NCBI RefSeq assembly: GCF_022771645.1
Contig: NZ_JALFCU010000118.1
Location: 1 to 64,000, forward strand
DNA from: Selenomonas sp.
GTDB lineage: Bacteria; Bacillota; Negativicutes; Selenomonadales; Selenomonadaceae
DNA: 64,000 nt
Reading direction: 5' to 3'
The translations under genes and the position numbers were made by a program. Within the stretch, counting starts at the first letter, position 1. Each line of letters starts with the position of its first letter. The notes under the pieces were generated by a model. It was not told where the DNA came from. It saw only the letters and a program-made list of their open reading frames with translations, and did no database searches. Below are positions 17,345 through 26,427 of the stretch, piece by piece.

Positions 17345-17441
17345 GGCAGCCTCTCCCTCAGGGAGAGGGGGACCGCGAAGCGGTGGAGAGGGTCCCCTGT
17401 ACGGTATAACAATTCGTACGTCTGAACTTCCGCGGGTGCGA
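17345..17441 (+). repeat. Palindromic intergenic repeat, copy R1 (long form)
   Basis: Begins with a hairpin CCTCTCCC-TCA-GGGAGAGG, then a small GACCGCGAAGCGGT palindrome and GGAGAGGGT, and extends about 40 bases to TTCCGCGGGTGCGA. The whole ~97 bases are closely similar to copy R2 at 20849-20945. Confidence 0.8.
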
Positions 17442-17475
17442 TAAATCCATACCATGCATTTTTCATTTTTCTCGA

Positions 17476-17481
17476 TATAAT
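17476..17481 (+). promoter_or_regulatory. -10 box before rapZ
   Basis: A perfect TATAAT at 17476-17481, about 30 bases before the ATG. The -35 region is poor. Confidence 0.4.
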
Positions 17482-17511
17482 AAATCCTAAAACCCTAGGG
17501 AGGTGTCCCAT

Positions 17512-18456
17512 ATGACAGAAGAAAAAAACATCCAAGCGCAAGATGTTGCACATAAAGACGAGAAGGAGGCCCCGCGCCTCGTCATCGTCACGGGCATGTC
17601 GGGCGGCGGCAAGACGCAGGCCTGCCGCTACCTCGAAGATCTCGGCTATTTCGTCGTCGACAACCTGCCGCCCGTCTTCATCCCGAAATTCGTCGAGCTC
17701 TCGACGCACACGGGTGGGCACGTCGGCAAGGTCGTGCTCGTCGTCGACACGCGCAGCCGCGAGTTTTTCGATACGTTCGTGCAGGTGCTCGACGGCCTCG
17801 ACCACGACGACACGAACTACGAGATGCTGTTCATGGACGCCTCGGACGCGGCGATCATCCGCCGCTACAAGGAGACGCGCCGCCGCCATCCGATGGCACC
17901 GGCCTCACGCATCACGGAGGGCGTCGCGAAAGAGCGTGCCCGCCTCGCGCCCGTCCGCGCGAAGGCGACGTACATCATCGACACGTCCGAGCTCAAGAAG
18001 GTCGAGCTCCGCGACAAGATCCACCGCCTGTTCGGCGCGGGCGAAGGCGAGCAGATGAACATCAACGTGCTGTCGTTCGGCTTCAAGTTCGGCATGCCGC
18101 TCGACGCTGACATGGTGCTTGACGTGCGCTTTTTGCCGAACCCGTTCTACATCGAGTCCATGCGCCACAAGAGCGGCGCCGTGAAGGACGTCGCCGACTA
18201 CATCGCGAATTTCCCCGTCACGCAGGAATTCCTCGCGAAGCTCGACGACATGATCGATTTCCTCGTGCCGCAGTACGTCAAAGAGGGCAAGAGCCAGTTC
18301 GTCATCGCCGTCGGTTGCACGGGTGGCATGCACCGCAGCGTCTTTGTGGCGAAACATATTTTCGACCGCCTCGGCAAGAAAGGCTATCCGGTCAAGCTCG
18401 AGCATCGCGATCTCATGAAGAACGATGTCTGGGAGCACGTACGGGAGGAATGCTAA
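17512..18456 (+). CDS. rapZ: RNase adapter / nucleotide-binding protein RapZ (YvcJ)
   Basis: A 314-residue RapZ/YvcJ protein. The N-terminal P-loop is GMSGGGKT (about 28-35). The C-terminal domain has GFKFGMP, FLPNPFY and the signature VGCTGGMHRSV. In E. coli it binds GlmZ/GlmY RNAs and controls glucosamine-6-phosphate synthesis; in Firmicutes its role is less clear. The ATG at 17512 follows AGGGAGGTG. Its neighbours glmR and whiA form the conserved rapZ-glmR-whiA cluster. Confidence 0.96.
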   Translation: MTEEKNIQAQDVAHKDEKEAPRLVIVTGMSGGGKTQACRYLEDLGYFVVDNLPPVFIPKFVELSTHTGGHVGKVVLVVDTRSREFFDTFVQVLDGLDHDDTNYEMLFMDASDAAIIRRYKETRRRHPMAPASRITEGVAKERARLAPVRAKATYIIDTSELKKVELRDKIHRLFGAGEGEQMNINVLSFGFKFGMPLDADMVLDVRFLPNPFYIESMRHKSGAVKDVADYIANFPVTQEFLAKLDDMIDFLVPQYVKEGKSQFVIAVGCTGGMHRSVFVAKHIFDRLGKKGYPVKLEHRDLMKNDVWEHVREEC

Positions 18457-18460
18457 AACG

Positions 18461-19753
18461 ATGCACCTGTTGAAATGGCTCTACCCGGGCATGCGCTTCA
18501 AACGGTGGCTGTTCATCTTCGCCGTCGGCGTCATGTTCGTGAGCCTCGGCCTCGGCCTCGTCTTCAACTACAAATATCTCGACGCCATCGAGGAAGCCAT
18601 CTTCCGCTCCGTCTACCTCTGGCGCGGCAGCTACGACTATACGGCGACGACGCTCGTCGGCATCCTCGTCGTCATCGTCGGCGCGGCGCTCATGCTCGTC
18701 GCGACGCGTTTCGTCATCCGCTCCGTCATCACGGTGCTGCTGCCGGACAAGAACGAGCGGCTCGTCGACATCATCTATGAAAAGCGCAAGCTCGGCAAAG
18801 GGCCGACGGTCACGGTCATCGGCGGCGGCCACGGGCTCTCCGTGCTGCTCCGTGGCATCAAATCGGCCACGTCGAACGTCACGGCGGTCGTGACCGTCGC
18901 GGATGACGGCGGCTCGTCGGGACGCCTGAGAGAAGAGCTCGGCATCATCCCGCCGGGCGATCTCCGCAACTGCCTCGTCGCGCTCGCCGACACCGAGCCC
19001 TTGATGGAAAAACTGTTCCAATACCGCTTCAAAGGATCGAGCGAGCTCGCGGGGCACAGCTTCGGCAATCTCTTCATCGCGGCGATGACGGAGGTCACGG
19101 GCGACGTCGAGACGGCGCTGAAAGAATCGTCGAAAGTCCTCGCCGTCAAGGGCCGCGTGCTGCCGGCGTCGACGGCGCATGTGCGGCTCGATGCCATCAT
19201 GGACGACGGCACGCTCGTCAAAGGCGAATCGAAAATCCCGGAAGTGCACAAACGCATCCAGCGCGTCAAGCTCTATCCCGAGCACGCCGAACCTGTCGGC
19301 GCAGCGCTCGATGCCTTGAAGACCGCCGACGCCATCATCCTCGGCCCGGGCTCCCTCTACACGAGCATCATGCCGAACCTCCTCGTCGATGGTGTTGCCG
19401 AGGCCGTGCGCAAGAGCCACGCGCTCAAAATCTACATCTGCAATGTCATGACGCAGCCCGGGGAGACGGACGGCTACACGGCCTCGATGCATGCGAAAGC
19501 CATCCTCGACCACGCCGGCAAGGGCGCGATCGACTTCATGCTCGTGAACTCGCACCCGATCAGCGACGACATGCGGCGCTACTACGCGGACAAGGGCGCA
19601 TACCCCGTCGAAATCGACGAAGAAGCCGTCAACGCCCTCGGCATCGGCCTCATGCGCGCCGACATCATCAACGAATCCGACGTCATCCGCCACGACCCTG
19701 ACAAGCTCTGCCGTGCGGTAATGAAAATGATCTACGACTTCCGCCCGAACTGA
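18461..19753 (+). CDS. glmR: Gluconeogenesis/envelope factor GlmR (YvcK) with N-terminal membrane helices
   Basis: A 430-residue protein. The YvcK/CofD-like core starts about residue 110 (VTVIGGGHGLSVLLRGIK, then VADDGGSSGRLR, GDLRNCLVALAD, GPGSLYTSI) and binds UDP-sugar or nucleotide. Unlike the soluble B. subtilis protein, about 100 N-terminal residues contain two membrane helices (WLFIFAVGVMFVSLGLGLVF and TTLVGILVVIVGAALMLVA), tethering it to the membrane. The ATG at 18461 lies 4 bases after the rapZ stop. It probably links cell-wall precursor supply to carbon status. Confidence 0.92.
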   Translation: MHLLKWLYPGMRFKRWLFIFAVGVMFVSLGLGLVFNYKYLDAIEEAIFRSVYLWRGSYDYTATTLVGILVVIVGAALMLVATRFVIRSVITVLLPDKNERLVDIIYEKRKLGKGPTVTVIGGGHGLSVLLRGIKSATSNVTAVVTVADDGGSSGRLREELGIIPPGDLRNCLVALADTEPLMEKLFQYRFKGSSELAGHSFGNLFIAAMTEVTGDVETALKESSKVLAVKGRVLPASTAHVRLDAIMDDGTLVKGESKIPEVHKRIQRVKLYPEHAEPVGAALDALKTADAIILGPGSLYTSIMPNLLVDGVAEAVRKSHALKIYICNVMTQPGETDGYTASMHAKAILDHAGKGAIDFMLVNSHPISDDMRRYYADKGAYPVEIDEEAVNALGIGLMRADIINESDVIRHDPDKLCRAVMKMIYDFRPN

Positions 19754-19754
19754 A

Positions 19755-19825
19755 AGCCTCTCCCCCAGGGGAGAGGTGCCGAGCGTAGCGAGGCGGAGAG
19801 GGTGTCGGAGGTAGGGCGTAGCAAT
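19755..19825 (+). repeat. Palindromic intergenic repeat, copy R3
   Basis: An AGCCTCTCCCC-CA-GGGGAGAGGTG hairpin, then a CGAGCGTAGCG palindrome and GGCGGAGAGGGTGTCGGAGG. It directly follows the glmR stop. Confidence 0.75.
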
Positions 19826-19868
19826 TTTAACGATTGTCATCTGCGAAGGAAAGTAGGAACTCCAACCA

Positions 19869-20819
19869 ATGCCCTCTTTTGCAACAGAGGTTAAAAACGA
19901 AATTGCAAGACTGATGTACACAGAAGCCTGCGACCGCACGGCCGAGATGGCCGCGCTCCTGCGCATGGGCGGCACGATCACGTTCGGCGCGCACCATGCG
20001 TTCGGCGTGAACTTCACGACGGAGAACGCCGCCGTCGCTCGCAAGCTCCTGAACCTGTTGAAACTCGAAGGCGCCGGCGTGCGCACGGAGATTTCCGCGC
20101 GGCGCACGCGCCGCCTGAACAAGCGCAACAACTACCTCGTGCGCATCGTGCCGTCGCCGGGCGTCGCCGGACTCCTCGAGCACCTCGGCCTCATGCAGGA
20201 CGGCAGCCTGAACCTCGGCCAAGAGCCGAAGAACCTCGCCATCCTGCGGAAAAACTGCTGCCGCGCGGCGTACCTCCGCGGCGCGTTCCTCGGCGGCGGC
20301 AGCGTGAACCGGCCCGAGGCGCACTACCATCTCGAGCTCGTAGCGCCGAACTACGCGTTCGCGCACCTCCTGCACACGCTCATGAAGCGACTGTCGTTTC
20401 CCGCCGGCATCGCCGAGCGCCGCGACGTCTACGTCGTCTACCTCAAAGAAGGCGATGCCGTCGTCGATTTCCTCGGCATGATGCAAGCGGACGAGGCCGT
20501 CGAGCGCTTCGAAGTCGCGCGCAACGTCAAGGAAGTCCGCGAGCAGGTCAACCGCATCGTCAACTGCGAGACGGCGAACCTGCAGAAAGCTGTCGACGCC
20601 GCCGGCCGCCAGCTTGCAGACATCCTCGTGCTCGAGCGCTCCGGCGTCATCGACAGCCTGCCCGAGCAGCTGCGCGAGACGATCACCGCGCGCCGCGCCC
20701 ACCCCGACCTCACGATGTCCGAGCTCGCCGACCTCCTCTGTGTCAGCAAGCCCGGCGTCAACCATCGCCTGCGCAAGCTCCACGCGCTCGCCGAACAATA
20801 TCGCAATTCCCAATCCTAA
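19869..20819 (+). CDS. whiA: Sporulation/division regulator WhiA (DUF199)
   Basis: A 316-residue WhiA. It has an N-terminal degenerate LAGLIDADG-like domain (SFATEVKNEIAR, then AYLRGAFLGGGSVNRPEAHYHLE) and a C-terminal helix-turn-helix (LTMSELADLLCVSKPGVNHRLRKL). It binds DNA and affects cell division or sporulation genes. The ATG at 19869 is preceded by AGGAA. Third gene of the rapZ-glmR-whiA cluster, though a repeat copy separates it from glmR. Confidence 0.95.
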   Translation: MPSFATEVKNEIARLMYTEACDRTAEMAALLRMGGTITFGAHHAFGVNFTTENAAVARKLLNLLKLEGAGVRTEISARRTRRLNKRNNYLVRIVPSPGVAGLLEHLGLMQDGSLNLGQEPKNLAILRKNCCRAAYLRGAFLGGGSVNRPEAHYHLELVAPNYAFAHLLHTLMKRLSFPAGIAERRDVYVVYLKEGDAVVDFLGMMQADEAVERFEVARNVKEVREQVNRIVNCETANLQKAVDAAGRQLADILVLERSGVIDSLPEQLRETITARRAHPDLTMSELADLLCVSKPGVNHRLRKLHALAEQYRNSQS

Positions 20820-20848
20820 GCAGATTGAAGTTGGAGCGGCGCTCGTTT

Positions 20849-20945
20849 GGCAGCCTTCCCCTCAGGGGAAGGGGGACCGCGAAGCGGTGGAAAGGGTCCC
20901 CTGTACATCAATACAATTCGCACATCGTTTCTTCCGCGGGTGCGA
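20849..20945 (+). repeat. Palindromic intergenic repeat, copy R2 (long form)
   Basis: Same structure as R1: a CCTTCCCC-TCA-GGGGAAGG hairpin with compensatory changes relative to R1, GACCGCGAAGCGGT, GGTCCCCTGTAC and an end at TTCCGCGGGTGCGA. Confidence 0.8.
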
Positions 20946-20976
20946 CAACGAACAAAAACCAAAGGAACGATTCGAT

Positions 20977-21792
20977 TTGCATTTTTCTCGTTTTTCCCTT
21001 GTCAAATATCTTGCACTAGCGGTCGCCGTATGTATTCTTGCGGCCGCGCTTTTCTGCGCCTACGTCGCGATGAACCCGCCAAAGGGCGTCCCCATCCTCG
21101 AATACCACATGGTCGACACGCACGAAGACGCCGACAGCCATCCGTACAACGTCCCGCCCGAAGACTTCGCCGCGCAGCTCAACTACTTGAAATCCGAGGG
21201 ATACACGACGATCACGCTCATGGATTTCCTGCGCGCAAAAAAAGGGAAGCAGCAGCTTCCCGAAAAGCCCATCATCCTGACGTTCGATGATGGCTACGAG
21301 GACAACTACACCATCATGCTGCCGCTCCTCGAAGCGCGCGGCATGACGGCCGTCCTCTTCATGCCGACGAACCTCATCGGCCTGCCGGACTATCTTACGT
21401 GGGACGAGCTCCGTGACATGAGCCGGCGCGGCATCGAGATCGGCAGCCACACGGCGAACCACCAGCCGCTCACATCGTTCACGCCGGAGGAGCAGCAGGA
21501 CGAAGTCCATCTCTCGAAGCTCCTGCTCGAATGGAACGGCCTGCCGACGGTCTTCAGCTTTTCCTACCCGAACGGGATGTATGATGAAAGCATGCCCGCG
21601 CTCCTCGAGCAAAACGAATACCTCGCCGCCGTCACCGGCGACGCCGGCCTCAACACGTTTGACACCGATCCCTACCAGCTCCAACGCATCAACATCCCGC
21701 ATCCGCGCTTCGGCCTCTTGGAGTTCAAGCTCCGCCTCTTAAAAGCCCAAGTATTCACAACCCTAGGCATCCGTCAGCATTTGCTAAAATAA
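20977..21792 (+). CDS. Membrane-anchored polysaccharide deacetylase (CE4/NodB)
   Basis: A 271-residue protein. It has an N-terminal signal anchor (YLALAVAVCILAAALFCAYVA), then a NodB deacetylase domain with the metal-binding ILTFDDGYED, the HxxxH in GSHTANHQPL and FSYPNGMYD. It acts outside the inner membrane, on peptidoglycan or another N-acetylated glycan. No ATG precedes the anchor. I take the TTG at 20977, 11 bases after AAAGGAA; longer frames run back into whiA and the repeat. Confidence 0.88.
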   Translation: MHFSRFSLVKYLALAVAVCILAAALFCAYVAMNPPKGVPILEYHMVDTHEDADSHPYNVPPEDFAAQLNYLKSEGYTTITLMDFLRAKKGKQQLPEKPIILTFDDGYEDNYTIMLPLLEARGMTAVLFMPTNLIGLPDYLTWDELRDMSRRGIEIGSHTANHQPLTSFTPEEQQDEVHLSKLLLEWNGLPTVFSFSYPNGMYDESMPALLEQNEYLAAVTGDAGLNTFDTDPYQLQRINIPHPRFGLLEFKLRLLKAQVFTTLGIRQHLLK

Positions 21793-21828
21793 AGTTGTCA
21801 CGGTCTGTTGCCGAACGCAACTCGCTCA

Positions 21829-21920
21829 GAAGCCTCTCCCTTCGGGAGAGGTGGCCCCCGCAGGGGGTCGGAGCGGGTGTCGAAGGTACGTGAACAACAC
21901 TAACGTGCAGTCGAAGGCAA
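21829..21920 (+). repeat. Palindromic intergenic repeat, copy R4
   Basis: An AGCCTCTCCC-TTC-GGGAGAGG hairpin, then GGCCCCCGCAGGGGGTC and GGAGCGGGTGTCGAAGG. The tail TGCAGTCGAAGGCAA matches the tail of R6. Confidence 0.78.
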
Positions 21921-21945
21921 CTTCTATCTACAAAGGATTTTTTCA

Positions 21946-23283
21946 ATGAATCTCTTTCAAAATATAAAATCTCATCTTTCCACTCTATTTGCAGGAACAG
22001 CAGCCTGCTCCTTGCTTTTCAGCACAACGCCTGTTTCTGCGGATGCATCCCAAGATGCAACGCTGGCACAATCAACGGACGCCCTTGACGCAGCCGCCAC
22101 GCCCCTCCGCGCCCGCACGGACACGACGCGCATCGTCACGCCCACCGAGCACGCGAACCGCGGGGGCAGCAACACGACGCGCCCCATCGGCCGCCACGGC
22201 ATGGACGACGACGCGAACGCCACGCCGGCGAAGCCGCAACGCCCCGTCTCCCGCGTCATGCACCGCATGGAGACGACGTCGACGGACAGCGGCGCGACGC
22301 TGCTGTTTTCTGACAGCCCCGAGTACGCGACAGAGGACGGCATCCTGTACCAAGACACCGTGCGCGGCGCAGCGCGCGTACTCTACTACCACGTCAACCG
22401 CATGAAAGCGCCGAAGAAGGTCGCCGTCGTCCTCGAAAACGTCGGCAGCGGCACGTCGCTCGTCACGATCACGCGCGGCGGCGCGTGCGAGCCTAGCCCG
22501 AACTACCTCGACGTCGGCAAGGGCACGCAGTCGCTCTATTTTGACGCGCAAGGCACGCAGCGCTTTTTCCTCAAAGCCGGCGAGCGCCGCGTCCTCGTCG
22601 CGGACATGGACAAGACGATCCTGCGCCCCGAAGACCTCGTCTACGGCTGCTATGACTTCCTTTCGTCGCAGCCCGTCCGCACGTCCGTCGTCATCTGCCC
22701 GGCGACAACGGATCCTGCGGATTTCGTGCGCCGCGCGCGCGTCCTGCCCGCCGACGAGCTTCGCCTGCGCGGCACGTTCGCGAACGCCGACCGCACGATT
22801 CGCCCCAAGGCAACCTATAATCCGGCAGACGGCAAAATCCAATATTTCTTGCTCGCCGACAACGAGACGGACAAATATCGCACGGGCGTCGACGCGACGG
22901 ACGGCAGCGCCGTGCTGAACTACGGCAACTACGGCATCCTCTATCACGTCCAGGTCCCGCTCGCCGGTATGGAAAAGACGCAATGTTACCTCAGCCCGTT
23001 CGGCGGCACGTACGCCGGCGCGCTCCGCGTCAAGACGGCCGTCGGCCTCAGTCGTCTCATCCTCACGCCGTACGGCATGACGTTCTTCGGCGCGGGCAGC
23101 GATCACATGACGGAGACCGCGAGCATCACGAAAGCCCGCGAATCCGGCCTCGCCATGCTCACGGACAGCATGGAGCTCTCCGACATCGGCCAGTACAACG
23201 CCCGCACCGCGCCGACGTTCGAGTTCTCCCCGCCCGGCGCTTCGAACCTGCCGGTGGCGATCCTCCTGATGCCGGCGGAATGA
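21946..23283 (+). CDS. Secreted hypothetical protein
   Basis: A 445-residue protein that I do not recognise. A signal peptide (about 1-32, ending PVSADA) is followed by a low-complexity region rich in Thr, Ala and Arg to about residue 115. A probable beta-rich globular domain comes next (RVLYYHVNRMKAPKKVAVVL, GTQRFFLKAGERRVLVADMD, YGILYHVQVPLAGMEKTQ, YGMTFFGAGSDHMTETA). There are no catalytic motifs. The ATG at 21946 follows AAAGGA. It ends at a bidirectional terminator. Likely periplasmic or cell-surface. Confidence 0.75.
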   Translation: MNLFQNIKSHLSTLFAGTAACSLLFSTTPVSADASQDATLAQSTDALDAAATPLRARTDTTRIVTPTEHANRGGSNTTRPIGRHGMDDDANATPAKPQRPVSRVMHRMETTSTDSGATLLFSDSPEYATEDGILYQDTVRGAARVLYYHVNRMKAPKKVAVVLENVGSGTSLVTITRGGACEPSPNYLDVGKGTQSLYFDAQGTQRFFLKAGERRVLVADMDKTILRPEDLVYGCYDFLSSQPVRTSVVICPATTDPADFVRRARVLPADELRLRGTFANADRTIRPKATYNPADGKIQYFLLADNETDKYRTGVDATDGSAVLNYGNYGILYHVQVPLAGMEKTQCYLSPFGGTYAGALRVKTAVGLSRLILTPYGMTFFGAGSDHMTETASITKARESGLAMLTDSMELSDIGQYNARTAPTFEFSPPGASNLPVAILLMPAE

Positions 23284-23301
23284 AATTTCATCGGTGAATG
23301 C

Positions 23302-23348
23302 AAATCGGCCTCGCTCCAACAAAGTTTTGGAACGAGGCCGATTTTTTT
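23302..23348. terminator. Bidirectional terminator between convergent genes
   Basis: A long stem (AAATCGGCCTCG paired with CGAGGCCGATTT, plus inner pairs) at about 23302-23343 with T or A runs on either side. Confidence 0.85.
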
Positions 23349-23355
23349 GATCCGA

Positions 23356-24513
23356 TTATTTCCGCTCCGGATACGGCGTTGCCGCCGCGACGAAGACGGA
23401 GAGCACGAGCGGGATCGTCGTGAGGAGCAGCGCCGTTTCGAGGCCGATGTGGTCGGCGATGGCGGCCGTGAGCGCGGCACCGAGGCTGCCGAGGCCGAAC
23501 GAGAGTCCCATCATCATGCCGGAGGCCATGCCGGCGCTGCCGGGCATCGCGCGCTGCGCCCAGACGATGGAACTCGGCTGCGAGGCGATGAGGAACGCGC
23601 CGGAGAGGAAGAGCGCGACGAGCGATGCAGGCGCGGTGCCCGCGTGCGTGAAGAAGTACGCCGTCGGAAGCGTGCTGAGCGCGAGCGCGCCAAGGATGAT
23701 GCGCTTGTGGCCAAAGCGGTCGCCCAAAGCGCCGCCCGTGATGCCGCCGAGTGCGCAGCCCGCGAGGAACAGCGTCAAGAGCGTGCCGGAGATCAGTTTC
23801 GAGTAGCCGGCGCTGACGAGCATGAGCGGCAGGAACGTCGAGACGGAGACGTGCGTCCAGCAGCGCAGACCCATCGCGAGGTTCAATCGCACGACGGAGG
23901 CATTGGAAAGAATCTTGCGTAACGGCAGACGGTCGCCTGCCGTTTTTTGTACGGTCGAAAAATGCGCGAGCCCCGACGCAGCGAAGAGCGCCATCATGAC
24001 GAGGCTTGGCACGATGAGGACGGGCAGCCATGCGAGCGGGAAGCGCTCCGTGAACGCGACGATGACGACGGGCGCGAACGCGAAGCCGATGTTGCCGCCC
24101 GCGACGTAGAGCGACATCGCGATGCCGGCTTTGCCTGCGCGCGCGACTTTCGCGGCGAGCGACGAGCCGAGCGGATGATACGCCGAGACGGAGAGGCCGG
24201 TCAGCGCGATCATGACGAAGAGCATCGTTTTCGTTGAGATGTAACCAACCGTGCAAATGCAAAATGCGCCGAACGGCAGCACGGGCACGAGCAGCCAGCT
24301 CATCCTGTGGCGATCCATGAGGTAGCCGAACACGGGCTGCATCATGTTGCTCGCGACGCTCATGACCATGACGAGGAGGCCGGAGAGCGTCAGCGAGAGG
24401 TCGAGCTTCGGCATGATAATGGGGAGCAGCACAGGCAAAAAATTGCAGTAGAAATCATTCATGAGGTGGCCGCCGGCAAGCAGCGTGACAGCGGCGCGGG
24501 GAGAAAAGCGCAT
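23356..24513 (-). CDS. MFS efflux transporter, fosmidomycin-resistance (Fsr) type
   Basis: A 385-residue protein with about 12 membrane helices. It opens with the Fsr-type signature GGHLMNDFYCNFLPVLLPII and has DRHRMSWLL and GDRFGHKRIILGALAL loops typical of MFS. Fsr proteins export fosmidomycin and similar compounds; the natural substrate here is unknown. The ATG at 24513 follows AAAGGACG. Divergent from the ACT gene, with repeat copy R5 between. Confidence 0.85.
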   Translation of the reverse strand: MRFSPRAAVTLLAGGHLMNDFYCNFLPVLLPIIMPKLDLSLTLSGLLVMVMSVASNMMQPVFGYLMDRHRMSWLLVPVLPFGAFCICTVGYISTKTMLFVMIALTGLSVSAYHPLGSSLAAKVARAGKAGIAMSLYVAGGNIGFAFAPVVIVAFTERFPLAWLPVLIVPSLVMMALFAASGLAHFSTVQKTAGDRLPLRKILSNASVVRLNLAMGLRCWTHVSVSTFLPLMLVSAGYSKLISGTLLTLFLAGCALGGITGGALGDRFGHKRIILGALALSTLPTAYFFTHAGTAPASLVALFLSGAFLIASQPSSIVWAQRAMPGSAGMASGMMMGLSFGLGSLGAALTAAIADHIGLETALLLTTIPLVLSVFVAAATPYPERK

Positions 24514-24552
24514 GGAATCAACGTCCTTTCGTTAGGAATGAGAGTGTAGTTA

Positions 24553-24612
24553 CGTCGCTACCCTCTCCGACCTCTGCAGGGCCACCTCCCCCTGAGGGGG
24601 AGGCGTAGCAAG
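24553..24612 (-). repeat. Palindromic intergenic repeat, copy R5 (inverted)
   Basis: On the minus strand it reads GCCTCCCCCTCAGGGGGAGG, then TGGCCCTGCAGAGGTC and GGAGAGGGT, the same architecture as the other copies in opposite orientation. Confidence 0.75.
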
Positions 24613-24681
24613 GTATACGATACCGCAGAAAAGAAATCGCGTCAATATTCTGCGTGTGCCCTTGGATTTTCTGCCGCGCCT

Positions 24682-24690
24682 TGTTATAAT
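24682..24690 (+). promoter_or_regulatory. Extended -10 promoter for the ACT/UPF0210 operon
   Basis: TG-T-TATAAT at 24682-24690, with TTGGAT 17 bases further upstream. It lies about 75 bases before the first gene. Confidence 0.6.
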
Positions 24691-24763
24691 GGTTGTAACT
24701 TTGCAAGCCATCGCGCTGCGCGGATTTTTGCGGGGCGCTGTTTTTTCAAGGAGAGATGATTTT

Positions 24764-25036
24764 ATGAAACTCGTCGTCACCATCGTCGGCAAAGACCGCG
24801 TCGGCATCATCGCCACCGTCAGCAACATCCTCGCGGACAACGATGTGAACATTTTGAACATCAACCAGAACATCATGGAAGGCTTCTTCAACATGGTCAT
24901 GATCGCGGAGATGCCGGAGAACGCGCGGATGAGCCTCGGCGAGCTGCAGAAGGTGCTGAAGGCGAAAGGTGAGGAGCTCGGCCTCGACATCAAGGCGCAG
25001 CACATGGATATCTTCAATGTCACGCACAATGTGTAA
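24764..25036 (+). CDS. ACT domain protein (UPF0237)
   Basis: A 90-residue single ACT domain (VGKDRVGIIATVSNILADND, then the NINQNIMEGFFNMVM strand). Such domains bind amino acids and regulate partner proteins. This family is nearly always next to a UPF0210 gene, as here (28-base gap), so the two probably act together. The ATG at 24764 follows AAGGAGAG. Confidence 0.92.
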   Translation: MKLVVTIVGKDRVGIIATVSNILADNDVNILNINQNIMEGFFNMVMIAEMPENARMSLGELQKVLKAKGEELGLDIKAQHMDIFNVTHNV

Positions 25037-25064
25037 ATTTGCGAGCAATTGAGGAGGCGCGTCT

Positions 25065-26426
25065 ATGATTACGTTTGACGATATTTTTGAAACGAACCAG
25101 ATGATCACGGAGAACAAGCTCGACGTGCGCACGATCACGATGGGCATCTCGCTCCGCGATTGTGCTCATCCGAACATCACGAAGTTCTGCCAGAACATCT
25201 ACGACAAGATCACGAAATCGGCGGAATTCCTCGTGAAGACGGGCGAGGACATCGAGACGGAGTTCGGCATCCCCATCATCCACAAGCGCATTTCCGTCAC
25301 GCCGATCGCCATCGCCGCCGACGCCTGCGAGACGGATACGTATGTCCCCGTCGCCGAGGCGCTCGACCGCGCGGGCAAGGAAGTCGGCGTCAACTTCATC
25401 GGCGGCTTTTCCGCGCTCGTGGAAAAAGGCTACACGAAGGGCGACCGCACGCTGATCCAGTCCATCCCGCAGGCGCTCGCGACGACGGACATCGTCTGCT
25501 CGTCTGTGAACCTTGGCTCGACGAAAGCCGGCATCAACATGGACTGCGTGCGCGAGATGGGCGAGGTCATCAAGCGCACGGCAGAGCTCACGCGCGAGCA
25601 GGAAGCGCTCGGCTGCGCGAAGCTCGTCGTGTTCTGCAACGCGCCGGGCGATAACCCGTTCATGGCCGGCGCGTTCCACGGCGTCAGCGAGGGCGACAAG
25701 GTCGTCTCCGTCGGCGTCAGCGGCCCGGGCGTCGTGAAGCACGCGCTCGAGGAACTCAAGGGCGCGGACTTCACCGAGGTCGCGGAGACGATCAAAAAGA
25801 CGGCGTTCAAGGTGACGCGCGTCGGACAGATGGTCGCGCGCGAGGCGTCGAAGCGCCTCGGCGTGCCGTTCGGCATTATCGACCTCTCGCTCGCCCCGAC
25901 GCCGGCCGTCGGCGACAGCGTGGCGCGCATTTTGGAAGAAATGGGCCTCGAAGCGTGCGGCGCGCCCGGCACGACGGCAGCGCTCGCGCTCCTGAACGAT
26001 GCTGTGAAAAAAGGCGGCCTCATGGCCTCGTCGCACGTCGGCGGCCTCTCGGGCGCGTTCATCCCCGTCAGCGAAGATGAGGGCATGATCCACGCCGTGC
26101 AGCAGGGCAGCCTCTCGATTGAAAAACTCGAAGCCATGACGTGCGTTTGCTCCGTCGGCCTCGACATGATCGCCATCGAGGGCGACACGTCGGCCGCGAC
26201 GATCTCCGGCATCATCGCCGACGAAGCGGCCATCGGCATGATCAACAACAAGACGACGGCCGTGCGCGTCATCCCCGTGCCGGGCAAGAAGGTCGGCGAC
26301 ATGGTGGAGTTCGGCGGCCTCCTCGGTTACTGCCCGATCGTCCCCGTGCGGAACCAGTACAGCTCAGCCGCGTTCATCGCGCGCGGCGGCCGCATCCCCG
26401 CGCCCGTGCGGAGCCTGACGAACTGA
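25065..26426 (+). CDS. UPF0210 (PFL family) protein
   Basis: A 453-residue protein of the UPF0210/DUF711 family, related in fold to pyruvate formate-lyase-like barrels but of unknown reaction. Conserved stretches include MGISLRDCAHPN, GFSALVEKGYTKGDRTLIQS, LAPTPAVGDSVARILEEMG, and GTTAALALLNDAVKKGG. The ATG at 25065 follows GAGGAGGCG. It is co-transcribed with the ACT protein and probably with nth (2-base gap). Confidence 0.92.
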   Translation: MITFDDIFETNQMITENKLDVRTITMGISLRDCAHPNITKFCQNIYDKITKSAEFLVKTGEDIETEFGIPIIHKRISVTPIAIAADACETDTYVPVAEALDRAGKEVGVNFIGGFSALVEKGYTKGDRTLIQSIPQALATTDIVCSSVNLGSTKAGINMDCVREMGEVIKRTAELTREQEALGCAKLVVFCNAPGDNPFMAGAFHGVSEGDKVVSVGVSGPGVVKHALEELKGADFTEVAETIKKTAFKVTRVGQMVAREASKRLGVPFGIIDLSLAPTPAVGDSVARILEEMGLEACGAPGTTAALALLNDAVKKGGLMASSHVGGLSGAFIPVSEDEGMIHAVQQGSLSIEKLEAMTCVCSVGLDMIAIEGDTSAATISGIIADEAAIGMINNKTTAVRVIPVPGKKVGDMVEFGGLLGYCPIVPVRNQYSSAAFIARGGRIPAPVRSLTN

Positions 26427-26427
26427 T

